Part shown: one piece after another, positions 40,001 through 48,416 of the stretch | Numbering within the stretch: position 1 is the first letter of the stretch | Layout of the letters: every line of letters starts with the position of its first letter | Source of the DNA: Streptomyces sp. S465 | GTDB lineage: Bacteria; Actinomycetota; Actinomycetes; Streptomycetales; Streptomycetaceae | Reading direction: 5' to 3' | DNA: 64,000 nt | NCBI RefSeq assembly: GCF_026898115.1 | Contig: NZ_CP114036.1 | Coordinates: 5,388,001-5,452,000, forward strand | The notes under the pieces: model-generated | What the model was told of the DNA's origin: nothing | Seen by the model: the letters and a program-made list of their open reading frames with translations, nothing else | Databases searched by the model: none | Position numbers and translations under genes: made by a program

Positions 40001-43000
40001 CAGCCGCTCTCGGTCCCGTCCACCGGCCGGCTCTCCGGCAGCTGGCTGCTCGCCGTCCCGGACTCGCACCTCGACGACCCGCTGGTGGGCTCCGTGTCCT
40101 CCGCCCTGGCCGAGTCCGGCGCCCTCGTCGTGCCCCTCCCCGTGTGCTGCGCGGACGCCGACCGCGCCACGCTGGAGGGCGCCATGGCGGACGTCGTGGC
40201 GGATGCCGTGGACCAGCAGTCGGCGCCCCTGTCGGGCGTACTGTCGCTGCTGGCCCTGGACGAGGCACCGCACCCCGAACACCCGGCGGTGCCGCGCGGT
40301 CTCGCCGCTTCCCTCGCGCTGGTCCAGGCGCTCGACGGGCACCCCACGCCACTATGGCTCGCCACCCGGGGCGCGGTCGCGGCACAGCGCTCCGACCGGC
40401 TGCTCAGCCCCGTACAGGCGCAGGTCTGGGGGCTCGGCAGGGTGGCCGGTCTGGAGCACCCCGAGCGCTGGGGCGGGCTGCTGGACCTGCCCGCCGAGCC
40501 ACTGGACGCCGGGGCTCGACAGCGGCTCTGCGACGTCCTCGCCGCGGCGGGTGACGAGGACCAGATCGCCGTACGCCCCTCGGGGACGTACGTCTGCAGG
40601 ATGGTGCGCGCGGCGTCGGCCTCCGCCCCGGCTCCCTCGCCCTGGCGCCCGCGCGGCACCGTCCTGGTGACCGGCGGCACCGGTGCGCTCGGCGGCCACG
40701 TGGCGCGGTGGCTGGCCCGGAAGGGCGCGGACCACCTGGTCCTGACGGGGCGGCGCGGCCCCGACGCGCCCGGCGCCGACCACCTGAGGGACGAACTGAC
40801 GGCGCTCGGCGCCGAGGTGACGATCGTCGCGTGCGACGTCACCGACCGGGACGCGCTGACCGCGCTCCTGGCCGAGCATCCGCCGAACGCCGTCTTCCAC
40901 ACCGCCGGGGTGGGCCAGCTCACACCGCTCCTCGACACCACACCGGGGGAGTGCGCCGAGGTGCTCGGCGCCAAAGCGGTCGGCGCCGCCCTCCTCGACG
41001 AGCTGCTCGCCCCGGGCGCTCCGGGCACCCCGGAGGCCGCGGAGTCCCCGGAGTCCCCGGAGTCCACGGGGGCCCCGGAGCAGCTCGACGCCTTCGTCCT
41101 CTTCTCGTCCAACGCGGGGGTGTGGGGCAGCGGTAACCAGGGCGCCTACGGCGCGGCGAACGCCTTCCTCGACGCCCTCGCCCAGCGGCGGCGCGACCGG
41201 GGCGCCACCGCCACCTCGGTCGCCTGGGGTTCCTGGGGCGGCTCCGGCATGGCGGCCGACGACGCCGCCGACGCCTATCTGCGGCTGCGCGGTCTGCGTC
41301 CGATGGACCCCGACCTGGCGATCACCGCCCTGGGACAGGCGCTGGACCACGACGAGACGACCGTGACCGTGGCGGACGTGGACTGGGCCCGGTTCGTGCC
41401 GCTCTTCACCTCGGCCCGCCCCCGCCCCCTCATCGGAGAACTCCCCGAGGTGCGGCGGCTGCTCGAAGAATCCACGTCCACAGCCACAGCCACGTCCACG
41501 GCCACGTTCACGGCCGCCGACGGCGACACGCAACCGGAGCTGCGCCGCCGGCTGGCCGCGCTCTCGGCGTCCGGCCGGACCGAGCTGCTGGTCACGCTCG
41601 TACGCGAACAGGCCGCAGCCGTCCTGGGCTACGCCGAACCCGGTGCGATACCAGTCGGACGCGCCTTCCGGGAGCTGGGCTTCGACTCGTTGACCGCCGT
41701 GCGGCTGCGCAACCGGCTGAGCGACGCCAGCGGTCTGCGGCTGCCCGCGACCCTGGTCTACGACCATCCCACGGTGGCCGCGCTGGCGGACTTCCTCCGC
41801 CACGAGATCCTGGGCGACGACGCCGCCGCCGACGCCGGGCCGGGGCCGGCCGGGCCGACGGGTCCGGTGGCGGCGGACGACCCCATCGCGATCGTGGCGA
41901 TGAGCTGCCGCTACCCCGGCGGCGCCGAGTCACCGGAGGAACTGTGGCGGGTGGTGGCCGACGGGGTCGACGCCGTCTCGCCCTTCCCCACGGACCGGGG
42001 CTGGGACCTCGACGCGCTGTACGACCCCGACCCGGACCGGCCCGGCACGTCCTACGTCCGCGAGGGCGCCTTCATCCCGGACATCGGGGACTTCGACCCC
42101 GCCCTGTTCGGGATCTCCCCGCGTGAGGCGCTCGCGATGGACCCGCAGCAGCGGCTGATGCTGGAGGCGTCCTGGGAGGTGTTCGAGCGGGCGGGCATCG
42201 ATCCCACCTCGCTGCGGACCACCCCGACCGGTGTGTTCGTCGGAGCGTCCGCGCAGGGTTACGGGGCCGGTGCACGGCAGGCCGCCGAGGGCGCCGAGGG
42301 CTACTACCTGACCGGGGGCGCCACCGCTGTCGTCTCCGGACGGGTGGCCTACGCGCTGGGTCTCGAAGGGCCGGCGGTCACGGTGGACACGGCCTGCTCG
42401 TCGTCCCTGGTGGCGCTCCACCTGGCCTGCCAGTCGCTGCGGCAGGGCGAGAGCTCGCTGGCCGTCGTCGGCGGGGTCGCGGTGGTGGTCAACCCCGTCG
42501 CCTTCGTGGAGTTCAGCCGCCAGCGCGGGCTGGCGCCCGACGGCCGCTGCAAGTCGTTCGCCGCCGCGGCCGACGGCACGGCCTGGGGCGAAGGCGTCGG
42601 CGTCCTGCTCCTGGAGCGGCTGTCCGACGCGCGCCGCAACGGCCACCGGGTGCTGGCGGTGGTGCGCGGCACGGCGGTCAACCAGGACGGCGCCAGCAAC
42701 GGCCTGAGCGCGCCCAACGGCCCCTCACAGCAGCGGGTGATCCGGCAGGCGCTGGCCGCCGCGGGCGTGTCGCCGGACGAGGTGGACGCGGTGGAAGCGC
42801 ATGGCACGGGGACGGTGCTGGGCGATCCGATCGAGGCGCAGGCGCTGCTGGCGACGTACGGGCAGGGCCGCGCGGGCGACCGGCCCCTGTGGATCGGGTC
42901 GCTGAAGTCCAACATCGGGCACACCGCGGCGGCCGCCGGCGTGGCCGGTGTGATCAAGATGGTGATGGCCATGCGGCACGGCGTACTGCCGCGAACGCTG

Positions 43001-46000
43001 CACGTGGACGAGCCGACGCCACACGTCGACTGGTCCTCCGGCGCGGTGTCCTTGCTCACCGACCCCGTGGACTGGCCCCACTCGGCCGGACGCCCACGCC
43101 GCGCGGGGGTGTCCTCGTTCGGCGTCAGCGGCACCAACGCCCACGTCATCCTGGAGGACGCGGCTCCGGAGGAGGCCACCGACCCCGACCCGGATTCCGC
43201 ACCGCTGCTGCCGCCGCCGGTCGTTCCATGGGTTCTGTCGGCGGTCGGCGAGCAGGCGCTGCGCGCACAAGCCGAACGGCTGGGGTCGTTCGCCGCGGAA
43301 CATCCCGAGACACACCCGGTGGAGACGGCCGCGTCCCTGGTGGCCTCGCGGGCTGCGTTGGAGCGGCGGGCGGTGGTGCTGGGCCGGGACCGGGAGTCGT
43401 TGTTGGACGGGCTTGGGGTGTTGGCTCGTGGGGAGTCGTCGTCTGGGGTGGTCGAGGGTGTGGTGGCGGAGGGCAAGTGCGCTTTCTTGTTCGCGGGTCA
43501 GGGGTCGCAGCGGGTGGGGATGGGGCGTGAGCTGTATGAGTCCTATCCGGTGTTCGCGGAGGCGTTTGACGCGGTGTGTGAGGGGCTGGAGCTGGAGCGG
43601 CCGCTGAAGGACGTGGTGTTCGGTGCCGACCAGGGGGTTTTGGATCGTACGGAGTTTGCTCAGCCTGCGTTGTTCGCGGTTGAGGTGGCGTTGTTCCGGT
43701 TGGTGGAGTCCTGGGGTGTGGTCCCGGATTTCGTGCTGGGGCATTCGGTGGGTGAGTTGGCTGCCGCGCATGTGGCGGGGATGTTTTCGCTGGGGGATGC
43801 CTGCCGGTTGGTGGGGGCGCGGGGTCGGTTGATGCAGGCGTTGCCGTCGGGTGGGGCGATGGTGGCGGTGGAGGCGTCCGAGGCGGAGGTGCTGGAGGGC
43901 CTGGCGGAGCGCGACGGCGTTGACGTCGCGGCGGTCAATGGTCCGTCGTCCACGGTGGTGTCGGGTGTGGCGTCGGTGGTGGAGGTGGTTGCGGCGGAGT
44001 GGGAGGCGCGGGGTCGTCGGGTGCGTCGGCTGCGGGTGTCGCATGCGTTCCATTCGTCTCTGATGGAGGGGATGCTGGAGGAGTTCCGGCGGGTGGCGGA
44101 GTCGGTGGAGTATGCCGAGCCGAGGATTCCGCTGGTGCTGAACGTTTCCGGCCAGGTGGGTGTGCCGGATGGTGCGGAGTACTGGGTGCGTCACGTGCGG
44201 GAGGCGGTCCGTTTCCACGATGGTGTCCGTGCCCTGGACGCCGAGGGCGTGGCCATGTTCGTGGAGCTGGGTCCGGATGGCACGTTGTCGGGGATGGCTC
44301 AGGACAGTGTGGCCGGGGTGAGCGTCCCGGTCCTGCGGCGTGACCGTCCCGAGCCCGAGACGCTGATGGCCGCCGTGGCCCACGCCTACGTACGCGGTGT
44401 CCCCGTCGATTGGCCTGCGGTGCTGGGAGGGCCCCGGGTGCGTCCGGTGGACCTGCCGACGTACCCGTTCCAGCGGAGCCGGTTCTGGCTGGAGCCGTCC
44501 TCCGGAGCCGATGCCGCGTCGGCCGGGCTCACCCCGGCCGGCCACCCCCTGCTGGCCGCCGCGGTCCCGTTGGCCGACAGCTCCTCGGTGGTGCTGACCG
44601 GCCGGGTGTCCCGGCACGCACAGCCGTGGGTCGCCGATCACGTGGTGCTGGGCCAGGTCTTGTTGCCGGGGGCGGCGTGTGTGGAGTTGGCGTTGCGTGC
44701 GGGGGATGAGGTGGGGTGTGACCGGGTGGAGGAGTTGACGTTGGAGGCGCCGTTGGTGGTGCCTGATGGTGGTGCGGTGCGGTTGCAGGTGGTGGTGGGT
44801 GGTGCGGATGAGGTGGGGGCGCGGTCGGTGGAGGTGTTCTCGTGCGGGGAGGGTGGTGCGTCGGGGGCGCCGTGGGTGCGTCATGCGTCGGGTGTGCTGA
44901 CGGTCGCGGAGGCGGCGGTCGGCGAGGTGGCGGGGTTGGCGTGTGGGGGGCAGTGGCCGCCGGAGGGTGCGGAGCCGGTGGCGGTTGATGGGTTGTATGA
45001 GCGGTTGGCGGATCTGGGGTATGGCTATGGGCCGGCGTTCCGGGGGCTTCGGGCGGCCTGGCGGCTGGGGGAGGACGTCTTCGCCGAGGTCGAACTGCCC
45101 CCGGGCACCGATGTCGCGTCCTTCGGTCTGCACCCCGCTCTGCTCGACGCCGCCCTGCATTCGATGGGCCTGACCGCGCTTGCGGATGACGACACCACCC
45201 GCCTGCCCTTCTCATGGCGCGGAGTGTCGCTCCACGCGACCGGCGCCACCTCGGTACGGGTGCGCCTGGCGCAGACCGGGCCGGACACGGTGTCGGTGGA
45301 GATCGCGGACGCGGGCGGTCAACTCGTCGCGCGAATCGCATCGTTGGTGTTGCGCGCGGTCTCGGCGGAAAGCCTCCGGGCGCCGGGCAACGTCGGCTCC
45401 GACTCCCTGCTGCGGCTCGATTGGACCCCGTGGCCCGAGCCGAGCACCGCGTCGGCGATGTCCTTGGCCACCGTCGGCGACCTCTTCTTCGAGGTGCCGG
45501 GAACCGTCGCCTATCCGGACATCCCCGCCTTCGGTGCCGCGATCGCCTCGGGCGCGACGGCGCCGGACGCCGTACTGGTGACGCCGCCGGCGGAGGCGGA
45601 GGGCGAGCCCACGGAACAGGTGCGGGCCGCCACCGCCTGGGCGCTGGCGACGTTGCGGGCGTGGCTCGCCGACGAGCGATGCGCGACGTCCACATTGGCG
45701 ATCGTGACCCGGGAAGGCATGGTCGGGGCGGCCGTCCAGGGCCTGGTCCGGTCCGCCCAGTCCGAGCACCCCGGCCGGTTCGTGCTCGTGGAGGTCGACG
45801 GGAGCGAGGAGTCCTGGCACGCGATCCCGAAGGCCATCGGGTCGGGAGAGCCGCAGCTTGCCGTTCGCCTCGGTGAGGTGGCCGTTCCACGGCTGGTCCC
45901 GGCTCAGGCCGACAACACGCTCACCGTCCCCGCGGAGGAGCCGTCCTGGCGGCTGGAGGTGGCCGCCGCGGGCACCTTGGACGGTGTGGCGCTGGTCGGC

Positions 46001-48202
46001 TCTCCGGCCGCAGATGAGCCGTTGGGGCCCGGTCAGGTGCGGGTCGGGGTGCGTGCTGCCGGGCTGAACTTCCGGGACGTACTGCTCACGCTCGGTGTGG
46101 TGGACCAGGAGGGGTTGGGCAGCGAGGGCGCCGGGGTCGTGCTGGAGACGGGGCCGGGGGTCGTGGGGCTGGCCCCGGGCGATCGGGTGTTCGGCCTGTT
46201 CCCGGCGTCGATCGGGTCGGTGGCGGTGGCGGACCAGCGGATGCTGGCGCGGGTGCCGGAGGGGTGGTCGTTCGCGCGGGCGGCGTCGGTGCCGGTGGTG
46301 TTCTTGACCGCGTATTACGGGCTGGTGGATCTGGCGGGGTTGGGGTCCGGTGAGTCGGTGTTGGTGCATGCGGCCGCTGGTGGGGTGGGGATGGCGGCGG
46401 TGCAGTTGGCGCGGCATGTGGGTGCGGAGGTGTGGGCGACGGCGAGTCCGGCCAAGTGGGGTGTGCTGAGGGAGCTGGGACTGGACGACGATCACATCGC
46501 CTCGTCCCGGGATCTGGAGTTCGAGGGGCGGTTCCTTGCGGCCACGGGTGGCCGGGGTGTGGATGTGGTGCTGAACTCGCTCGCGGGTGAGTTCGTGGAC
46601 GCCTCGCTGCGGGTGCTGGCGGACGGCGGCCGGTTCCTGGAGCTGGGGAAGACGGATGTGCGGGAGGCGGTCGACGGGTACCGGGCGTATGACCTGGTCG
46701 AGGCCGGTCCGGAGCGGATCGGGGAGATGCTGTCCGCGTTGATGTCCCTGTTCCGGGAGGGTGTGCTGCGGCCGCTTCCGGTGACGGTGTGGGACGTACG
46801 CCAGGCGGTGGACGCGCTGCGTTTCATGAGTCAGGCGCGGCATGTGGGCAAGGTGGTGCTGACGGTTCCGGCGCCGCTCGATGGCCGGGGTGCGGTGCTG
46901 GTCACGGGTGGTACGGGTGTGCTGGGTGCGTTGGTGGCGCGGCATTTGGTGGCGGTGCGGGGTGTGCGTCGGTTGGTGTTGACCAGTCGGCGGGGTATGG
47001 CGGCGCCGGGTGCGGAGGAGCTGTGTGCCGAGTTGTCGGCCTTGGGTGCCGAGGTGTCGGTGGTGGCGTGTGATGTGGCGGACCGTGCGGCGCTGGCGGA
47101 GGCCATCGCGACCGTAGGAGACCTGTCCGGGGTGGTGCATGCGGCGGGTGTGCTGGATGACGCGGTGGTGGAGTCGCTGACGCCCGAGCGGCTGGATGCG
47201 GTGTTGCGTCCCAAGGTGGACGCCGCGTGGCATCTGCATGAGCTGACCCGTGACATGGATCTGTCGGCGTTCGTGTTGTTCTCCTCGGCGGCCGGGACCT
47301 TGGGCGGTCCGGGGCAGGCGAATTACGCGGCGGCGAACAGTTATCTGGATGCGCTTGCCCAGTACCGCAGGGCCCTGGGTCTGCCTGCCCAGTCCTTGGC
47401 TTGGGGGCCGTGGGAGCAGGTGGGTGGGGGGATGGTGGGTGGTCTGGGGGATGCCGATGTGCGGCGGATGGCTCGGTCGGGGCTGGTGGCGTTGTCGGCT
47501 GAGGAGGGTCTGGCGCTGTTCGACGCGGCGGATCGGTGCGCGTCGGCGGTGGTGATGCCGGTGCGGCTGGACCGTGCGGCGCTGCGCGAACGGGCGGACT
47601 CCGTGCCCGCCCTGCTCAAGGGACTCGCCGGCACTCCGAACCGGCGCGTGGCCGCATCGCGTCAGGACACCGACGACCTCACCCGGCGGCTTGCCGCCCT
47701 GCCCGCTGTCGAGCGTCACCGGGCTTTGGCGGATTTCCTTCGCGCGGAAGTGGCAGCCGTGCTCAATATCCCGGACAGTGCGCTCATCGATGCCGGGCGG
47801 GCGCTCAAGGATCTCGGATTCGACTCGCTCACCGCCGTGGAACTCCGCAACCGGCTGAACGCCGCCACGGGACTTCGGCTGCCCTCCACCCTGGTATTCG
47901 ACCACCCCACCGTCGAGGCGCTCACCCAGCGGATCGCCGGGGAAATGTTCCCGGATAGGGAATCCGCTGAACGGTCACTCTTCGATGAGCTGGACAGTGT
48001 GGACAACGCTCTTTCCCGAGCCGCCCTGGACAATATGACCCGCGCGAAGGTGGTGGTCCGCCTCCAGGCGCTGCTCGCCAAGTGGTCCGATCCGGGCCGC
48101 GCTACTGCCGAGAGGGCCGCCGATAACGGTGTGGACGTCCTCGAGTCGGGGACGGACGAGGAAATCTTCGCCCTGATCAACGACGAACTCGGCCGGTCGT
48201 AG
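37052..48202 (+). CDS. Type I modular PKS: modules 4 and 5
   Basis: A 3716-aa protein: KS-AT-KR-ACP / KS-AT-DH-ER-KR-ACP. I choose ATG 37052, preceded by GAGGAG (37035-37040), because it begins the docking helix NEEKLLDHLKWMTAEL; the frame is open further upstream into the preceding gene but that part is not PKS. M4 has KS Cys206, a methylmalonyl AT (YASHS), an A-type KR (WGSGNQGAY) and ACP Ser1546. M5 has KS Cys1782, a malonyl AT, DH (HVVLGQVLLP, LDAALH), ER (LNFRDVLLTLG, HAAAGGVGMAAVQLA), B-type KR and ACP Ser3592. The tail ends TDEEIFALINDELGRS. Together they add a methyl-branched alcohol and then one fully reduced acetate unit. Confidence 0.95.
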   Translation: MTNEEKLLDHLKWMTAELRKTRQRLQEVESAEAEPVAIVAMACRYPGGVSSPEDLWRLVHDQVDAISDFPADRGWDLDALRSTDPDEPGTSYATQGGFVHDAAEFDAGFFGISPHEALAMDPQQRLLLEATWEVFERAGIAPTSVRGAAIGVYTGTNGQDYSPRAGSAPGELEGHLLTGTAASVASGRVAYALGLEGPAVTVDTACSSSLVALHLACHSLRKGECSMALAGGATILSGPGPFIEFSRQRGLSADGRCKAYAAGADGTGWAEGVGVLLLTRLSEARRRGLPVLAVVRGSAVNQDGASNGLTAPNGPSQQRVIRQALAGAGLSPDEVDAVEGHGTGTVLGDPIEVEALQAVYGRDRAADRPLWLGSLKSNIGHSAAAAGVGGVIKMVMAMRHGVLPRTLHVDEPSPHVDWSSGGVSLLTEAREWPETDGRPRRAGVSSFGMSGTNAHVILEQPPAPAEEPTAEPAEGPVVWVLSARGERALAEQARRLLSFTEGRSDGRTDPHPADVGLSLAASRAALPHRAAVVADGMAELRAGLAALAEGGSAPGLITGGAPGGGKSVLVFPGQGSQWVGMAVDLLGASPVFAGRMAECERVLSAYVDWSLTGVLGDEVALGRVDVVQPVLWAVMVSLAALWESFGVVPGAVVGHSQGEIAAACVAGGLSLEDGARVVALRSRALTALAGGGGMVSVAVSADDAVALLGPWGGRVGVAAVNGPSSVVVSGDAAALDEFVAACEVDGVRARRIEVDYASHSAHVEVLRERLLEELSGIAPVRSRVPFFSTVTGDWLDTEQLDAGYWYRNLRETVRFGAATEALLARGFGVFIEASAHPVLAVGVQESIDAAGAEAVALGSLRRDDGGLERFLASVAEAYVNGVDVDWSSLFEGARRVDLPTYAFQRQRYWLDSHTSTDVTEPVRADEAETRFWDAVERADATELAMTLDADGELVGQLLPALATWRRTARDRSLIDSWRYRITWQPLSVPSTGRLSGSWLLAVPDSHLDDPLVGSVSSALAESGALVVPLPVCCADADRATLEGAMADVVADAVDQQSAPLSGVLSLLALDEAPHPEHPAVPRGLAASLALVQALDGHPTPLWLATRGAVAAQRSDRLLSPVQAQVWGLGRVAGLEHPERWGGLLDLPAEPLDAGARQRLCDVLAAAGDEDQIAVRPSGTYVCRMVRAASASAPAPSPWRPRGTVLVTGGTGALGGHVARWLARKGADHLVLTGRRGPDAPGADHLRDELTALGAEVTIVACDVTDRDALTALLAEHPPNAVFHTAGVGQLTPLLDTTPGECAEVLGAKAVGAALLDELLAPGAPGTPEAAESPESPESTGAPEQLDAFVLFSSNAGVWGSGNQGAYGAANAFLDALAQRRRDRGATATSVAWGSWGGSGMAADDAADAYLRLRGLRPMDPDLAITALGQALDHDETTVTVADVDWARFVPLFTSARPRPLIGELPEVRRLLEESTSTATATSTATFTAADGDTQPELRRRLAALSASGRTELLVTLVREQAAAVLGYAEPGAIPVGRAFRELGFDSLTAVRLRNRLSDASGLRLPATLVYDHPTVAALADFLRHEILGDDAAADAGPGPAGPTGPVAADDPIAIVAMSCRYPGGAESPEELWRVVADGVDAVSPFPTDRGWDLDALYDPDPDRPGTSYVREGAFIPDIGDFDPALFGISPREALAMDPQQRLMLEASWEVFERAGIDPTSLRTTPTGVFVGASAQGYGAGARQAAEGAEGYYLTGGATAVVSGRVAYALGLEGPAVTVDTACSSSLVALHLACQSLRQGESSLAVVGGVAVVVNPVAFVEFSRQRGLAPDGRCKSFAAAADGTAWGEGVGVLLLERLSDARRNGHRVLAVVRGTAVNQDGASNGLSAPNGPSQQRVIRQALAAAGVSPDEVDAVEAHGTGTVLGDPIEAQALLATYGQGRAGDRPLWIGSLKSNIGHTAAAAGVAGVIKMVMAMRHGVLPRTLHVDEPTPHVDWSSGAVSLLTDPVDWPHSAGRPRRAGVSSFGVSGTNAHVILEDAAPEEATDPDPDSAPLLPPPVVPWVLSAVGEQALRAQAERLGSFAAEHPETHPVETAASLVASRAALERRAVVLGRDRESLLDGLGVLARGESSSGVVEGVVAEGKCAFLFAGQGSQRVGMGRELYESYPVFAEAFDAVCEGLELERPLKDVVFGADQGVLDRTEFAQPALFAVEVALFRLVESWGVVPDFVLGHSVGELAAAHVAGMFSLGDACRLVGARGRLMQALPSGGAMVAVEASEAEVLEGLAERDGVDVAAVNGPSSTVVSGVASVVEVVAAEWEARGRRVRRLRVSHAFHSSLMEGMLEEFRRVAESVEYAEPRIPLVLNVSGQVGVPDGAEYWVRHVREAVRFHDGVRALDAEGVAMFVELGPDGTLSGMAQDSVAGVSVPVLRRDRPEPETLMAAVAHAYVRGVPVDWPAVLGGPRVRPVDLPTYPFQRSRFWLEPSSGADAASAGLTPAGHPLLAAAVPLADSSSVVLTGRVSRHAQPWVADHVVLGQVLLPGAACVELALRAGDEVGCDRVEELTLEAPLVVPDGGAVRLQVVVGGADEVGARSVEVFSCGEGGASGAPWVRHASGVLTVAEAAVGEVAGLACGGQWPPEGAEPVAVDGLYERLADLGYGYGPAFRGLRAAWRLGEDVFAEVELPPGTDVASFGLHPALLDAALHSMGLTALADDDTTRLPFSWRGVSLHATGATSVRVRLAQTGPDTVSVEIADAGGQLVARIASLVLRAVSAESLRAPGNVGSDSLLRLDWTPWPEPSTASAMSLATVGDLFFEVPGTVAYPDIPAFGAAIASGATAPDAVLVTPPAEAEGEPTEQVRAATAWALATLRAWLADERCATSTLAIVTREGMVGAAVQGLVRSAQSEHPGRFVLVEVDGSEESWHAIPKAIGSGEPQLAVRLGEVAVPRLVPAQADNTLTVPAEEPSWRLEVAAAGTLDGVALVGSPAADEPLGPGQVRVGVRAAGLNFRDVLLTLGVVDQEGLGSEGAGVVLETGPGVVGLAPGDRVFGLFPASIGSVAVADQRMLARVPEGWSFARAASVPVVFLTAYYGLVDLAGLGSGESVLVHAAAGGVGMAAVQLARHVGAEVWATASPAKWGVLRELGLDDDHIASSRDLEFEGRFLAATGGRGVDVVLNSLAGEFVDASLRVLADGGRFLELGKTDVREAVDGYRAYDLVEAGPERIGEMLSALMSLFREGVLRPLPVTVWDVRQAVDALRFMSQARHVGKVVLTVPAPLDGRGAVLVTGGTGVLGALVARHLVAVRGVRRLVLTSRRGMAAPGAEELCAELSALGAEVSVVACDVADRAALAEAIATVGDLSGVVHAAGVLDDAVVESLTPERLDAVLRPKVDAAWHLHELTRDMDLSAFVLFSSAAGTLGGPGQANYAAANSYLDALAQYRRALGLPAQSLAWGPWEQVGGGMVGGLGDADVRRMARSGLVALSAEEGLALFDAADRCASAVVMPVRLDRAALRERADSVPALLKGLAGTPNRRVAASRQDTDDLTRRLAALPAVERHRALADFLRAEVAAVLNIPDSALIDAGRALKDLGFDSLTAVELRNRLNAATGLRLPSTLVFDHPTVEALTQRIAGEMFPDRESAERSLFDELDSVDNALSRAALDNMTRAKVVVRLQALLAKWSDPGRATAERAADNGVDVLESGTDEEIFALINDELGRS
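38753..39775 (+). repeat. Methylmalonyl AT cassette, module 4 copy
   Basis: Matches the M7 copy at its 3' end (LAVGVQESIDAAG and YVNGVDVDW) but differs from both M1 and M7 in the middle (EVDGVRARRIEVDY, GIAPVRSRV). Confidence 0.85.
41036..41080 (+). repeat. 9-bp repeat inserted in M4 KR
   Basis: GGAGTCCCC units (Glu-Ser-Pro) are repeated about three times, placed just before the AFVLFSS strand of the KR. The insertion is in frame. Confidence 0.85.
41477..41515 (+). repeat. Thr/Ala/Ser repeat before M4 ACP
   Basis: Degenerate ACGTCC/ACAGCC hexamers encode T-S-T-A-T-A-T-S-T-A-T between KR and ACP. Confidence 0.8.
43320..44404 (+). repeat. Malonyl AT cassette, module 5 copy
   Basis: From the pre-AT sequence SLVASRAALERRAVVLGRDRE to YVRGVPVDW it is almost the same as the M8 copy, except for a patch (VLDRTEFAQPALFAVE) shared with the loading AT. 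Confidence 0.85.
46307..47622 (+). repeat. ER-KR cassette, module 5 copy
   Basis: Near-identical to 53073-54412 of M6, from TAYYGLVDLAGLG in the ER through the end of the KR to RADSVPALLKG. A short segment after GKTD differs and is eight residues shorter here. Confidence 0.88.
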
Positions 48203-48416
48203 GGCCTGCCCCCGGCCTGTCCCCGGGCCCTGGCCGTCAGGCCCCTCGCCGCAGGTGAAGGCCGCTTCGGCTTGGGGCCCTAGGGGCCCGGCTAGGGGTT
48301 GTTCCCCCTCTGGCCATCCCATAGTTTTCACTCGGATCTGGTGACGTGCCCAACGATTTGCCCCGGCATTCCTTCACCCGGGGATGCGTTGGCCTGCCCT
48401 GAATAGGTGGCGTCGA
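48203..48416 (+). promoter_or_regulatory. Promoter/operator region before the fourth PKS gene
   Basis: The 214-base gap contains TAGGGGC (48281-48287) and TAGGGGT (48293-48299), then TTGTTC (48299-48304) and CATAGT (48320-48325), spacing 15. The order heptamers, TTG box, CATAG box is the same as at 10243-10298. This suggests separate, co-regulated transcription of the fourth PKS gene. Confidence 0.5.

Larger units (their letters stand above)
37150..41810 (+). other. PKS module 4: KS-AT(methylmalonyl)-KR-ACP
   Basis: KS 37150-38430, AT 38750-39690, KR 39985-41330, ACP 41520-41810. No DH fold is seen between AT and KR. The KR catalytic half contains an unusual Pro/Glu/Ser insertion (see 41036-41080). 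Expected: methyl-bearing carbon next to a free hydroxyl. Confidence 0.88.
41879..47950 (+). other. PKS module 5: KS-AT(malonyl)-DH-ER-KR-ACP
   Basis: KS 41879-43160, AT 43480-44390, DH 44530-45370, ER 45945-46865, KR 46880-47480, ACP 47670-47950. All catalytic motifs look intact, so a CH2-CH2 unit is expected. The ER lacks Tyr in LLTLGVV, while M6 has it (SSLGMY). Confidence 0.9.
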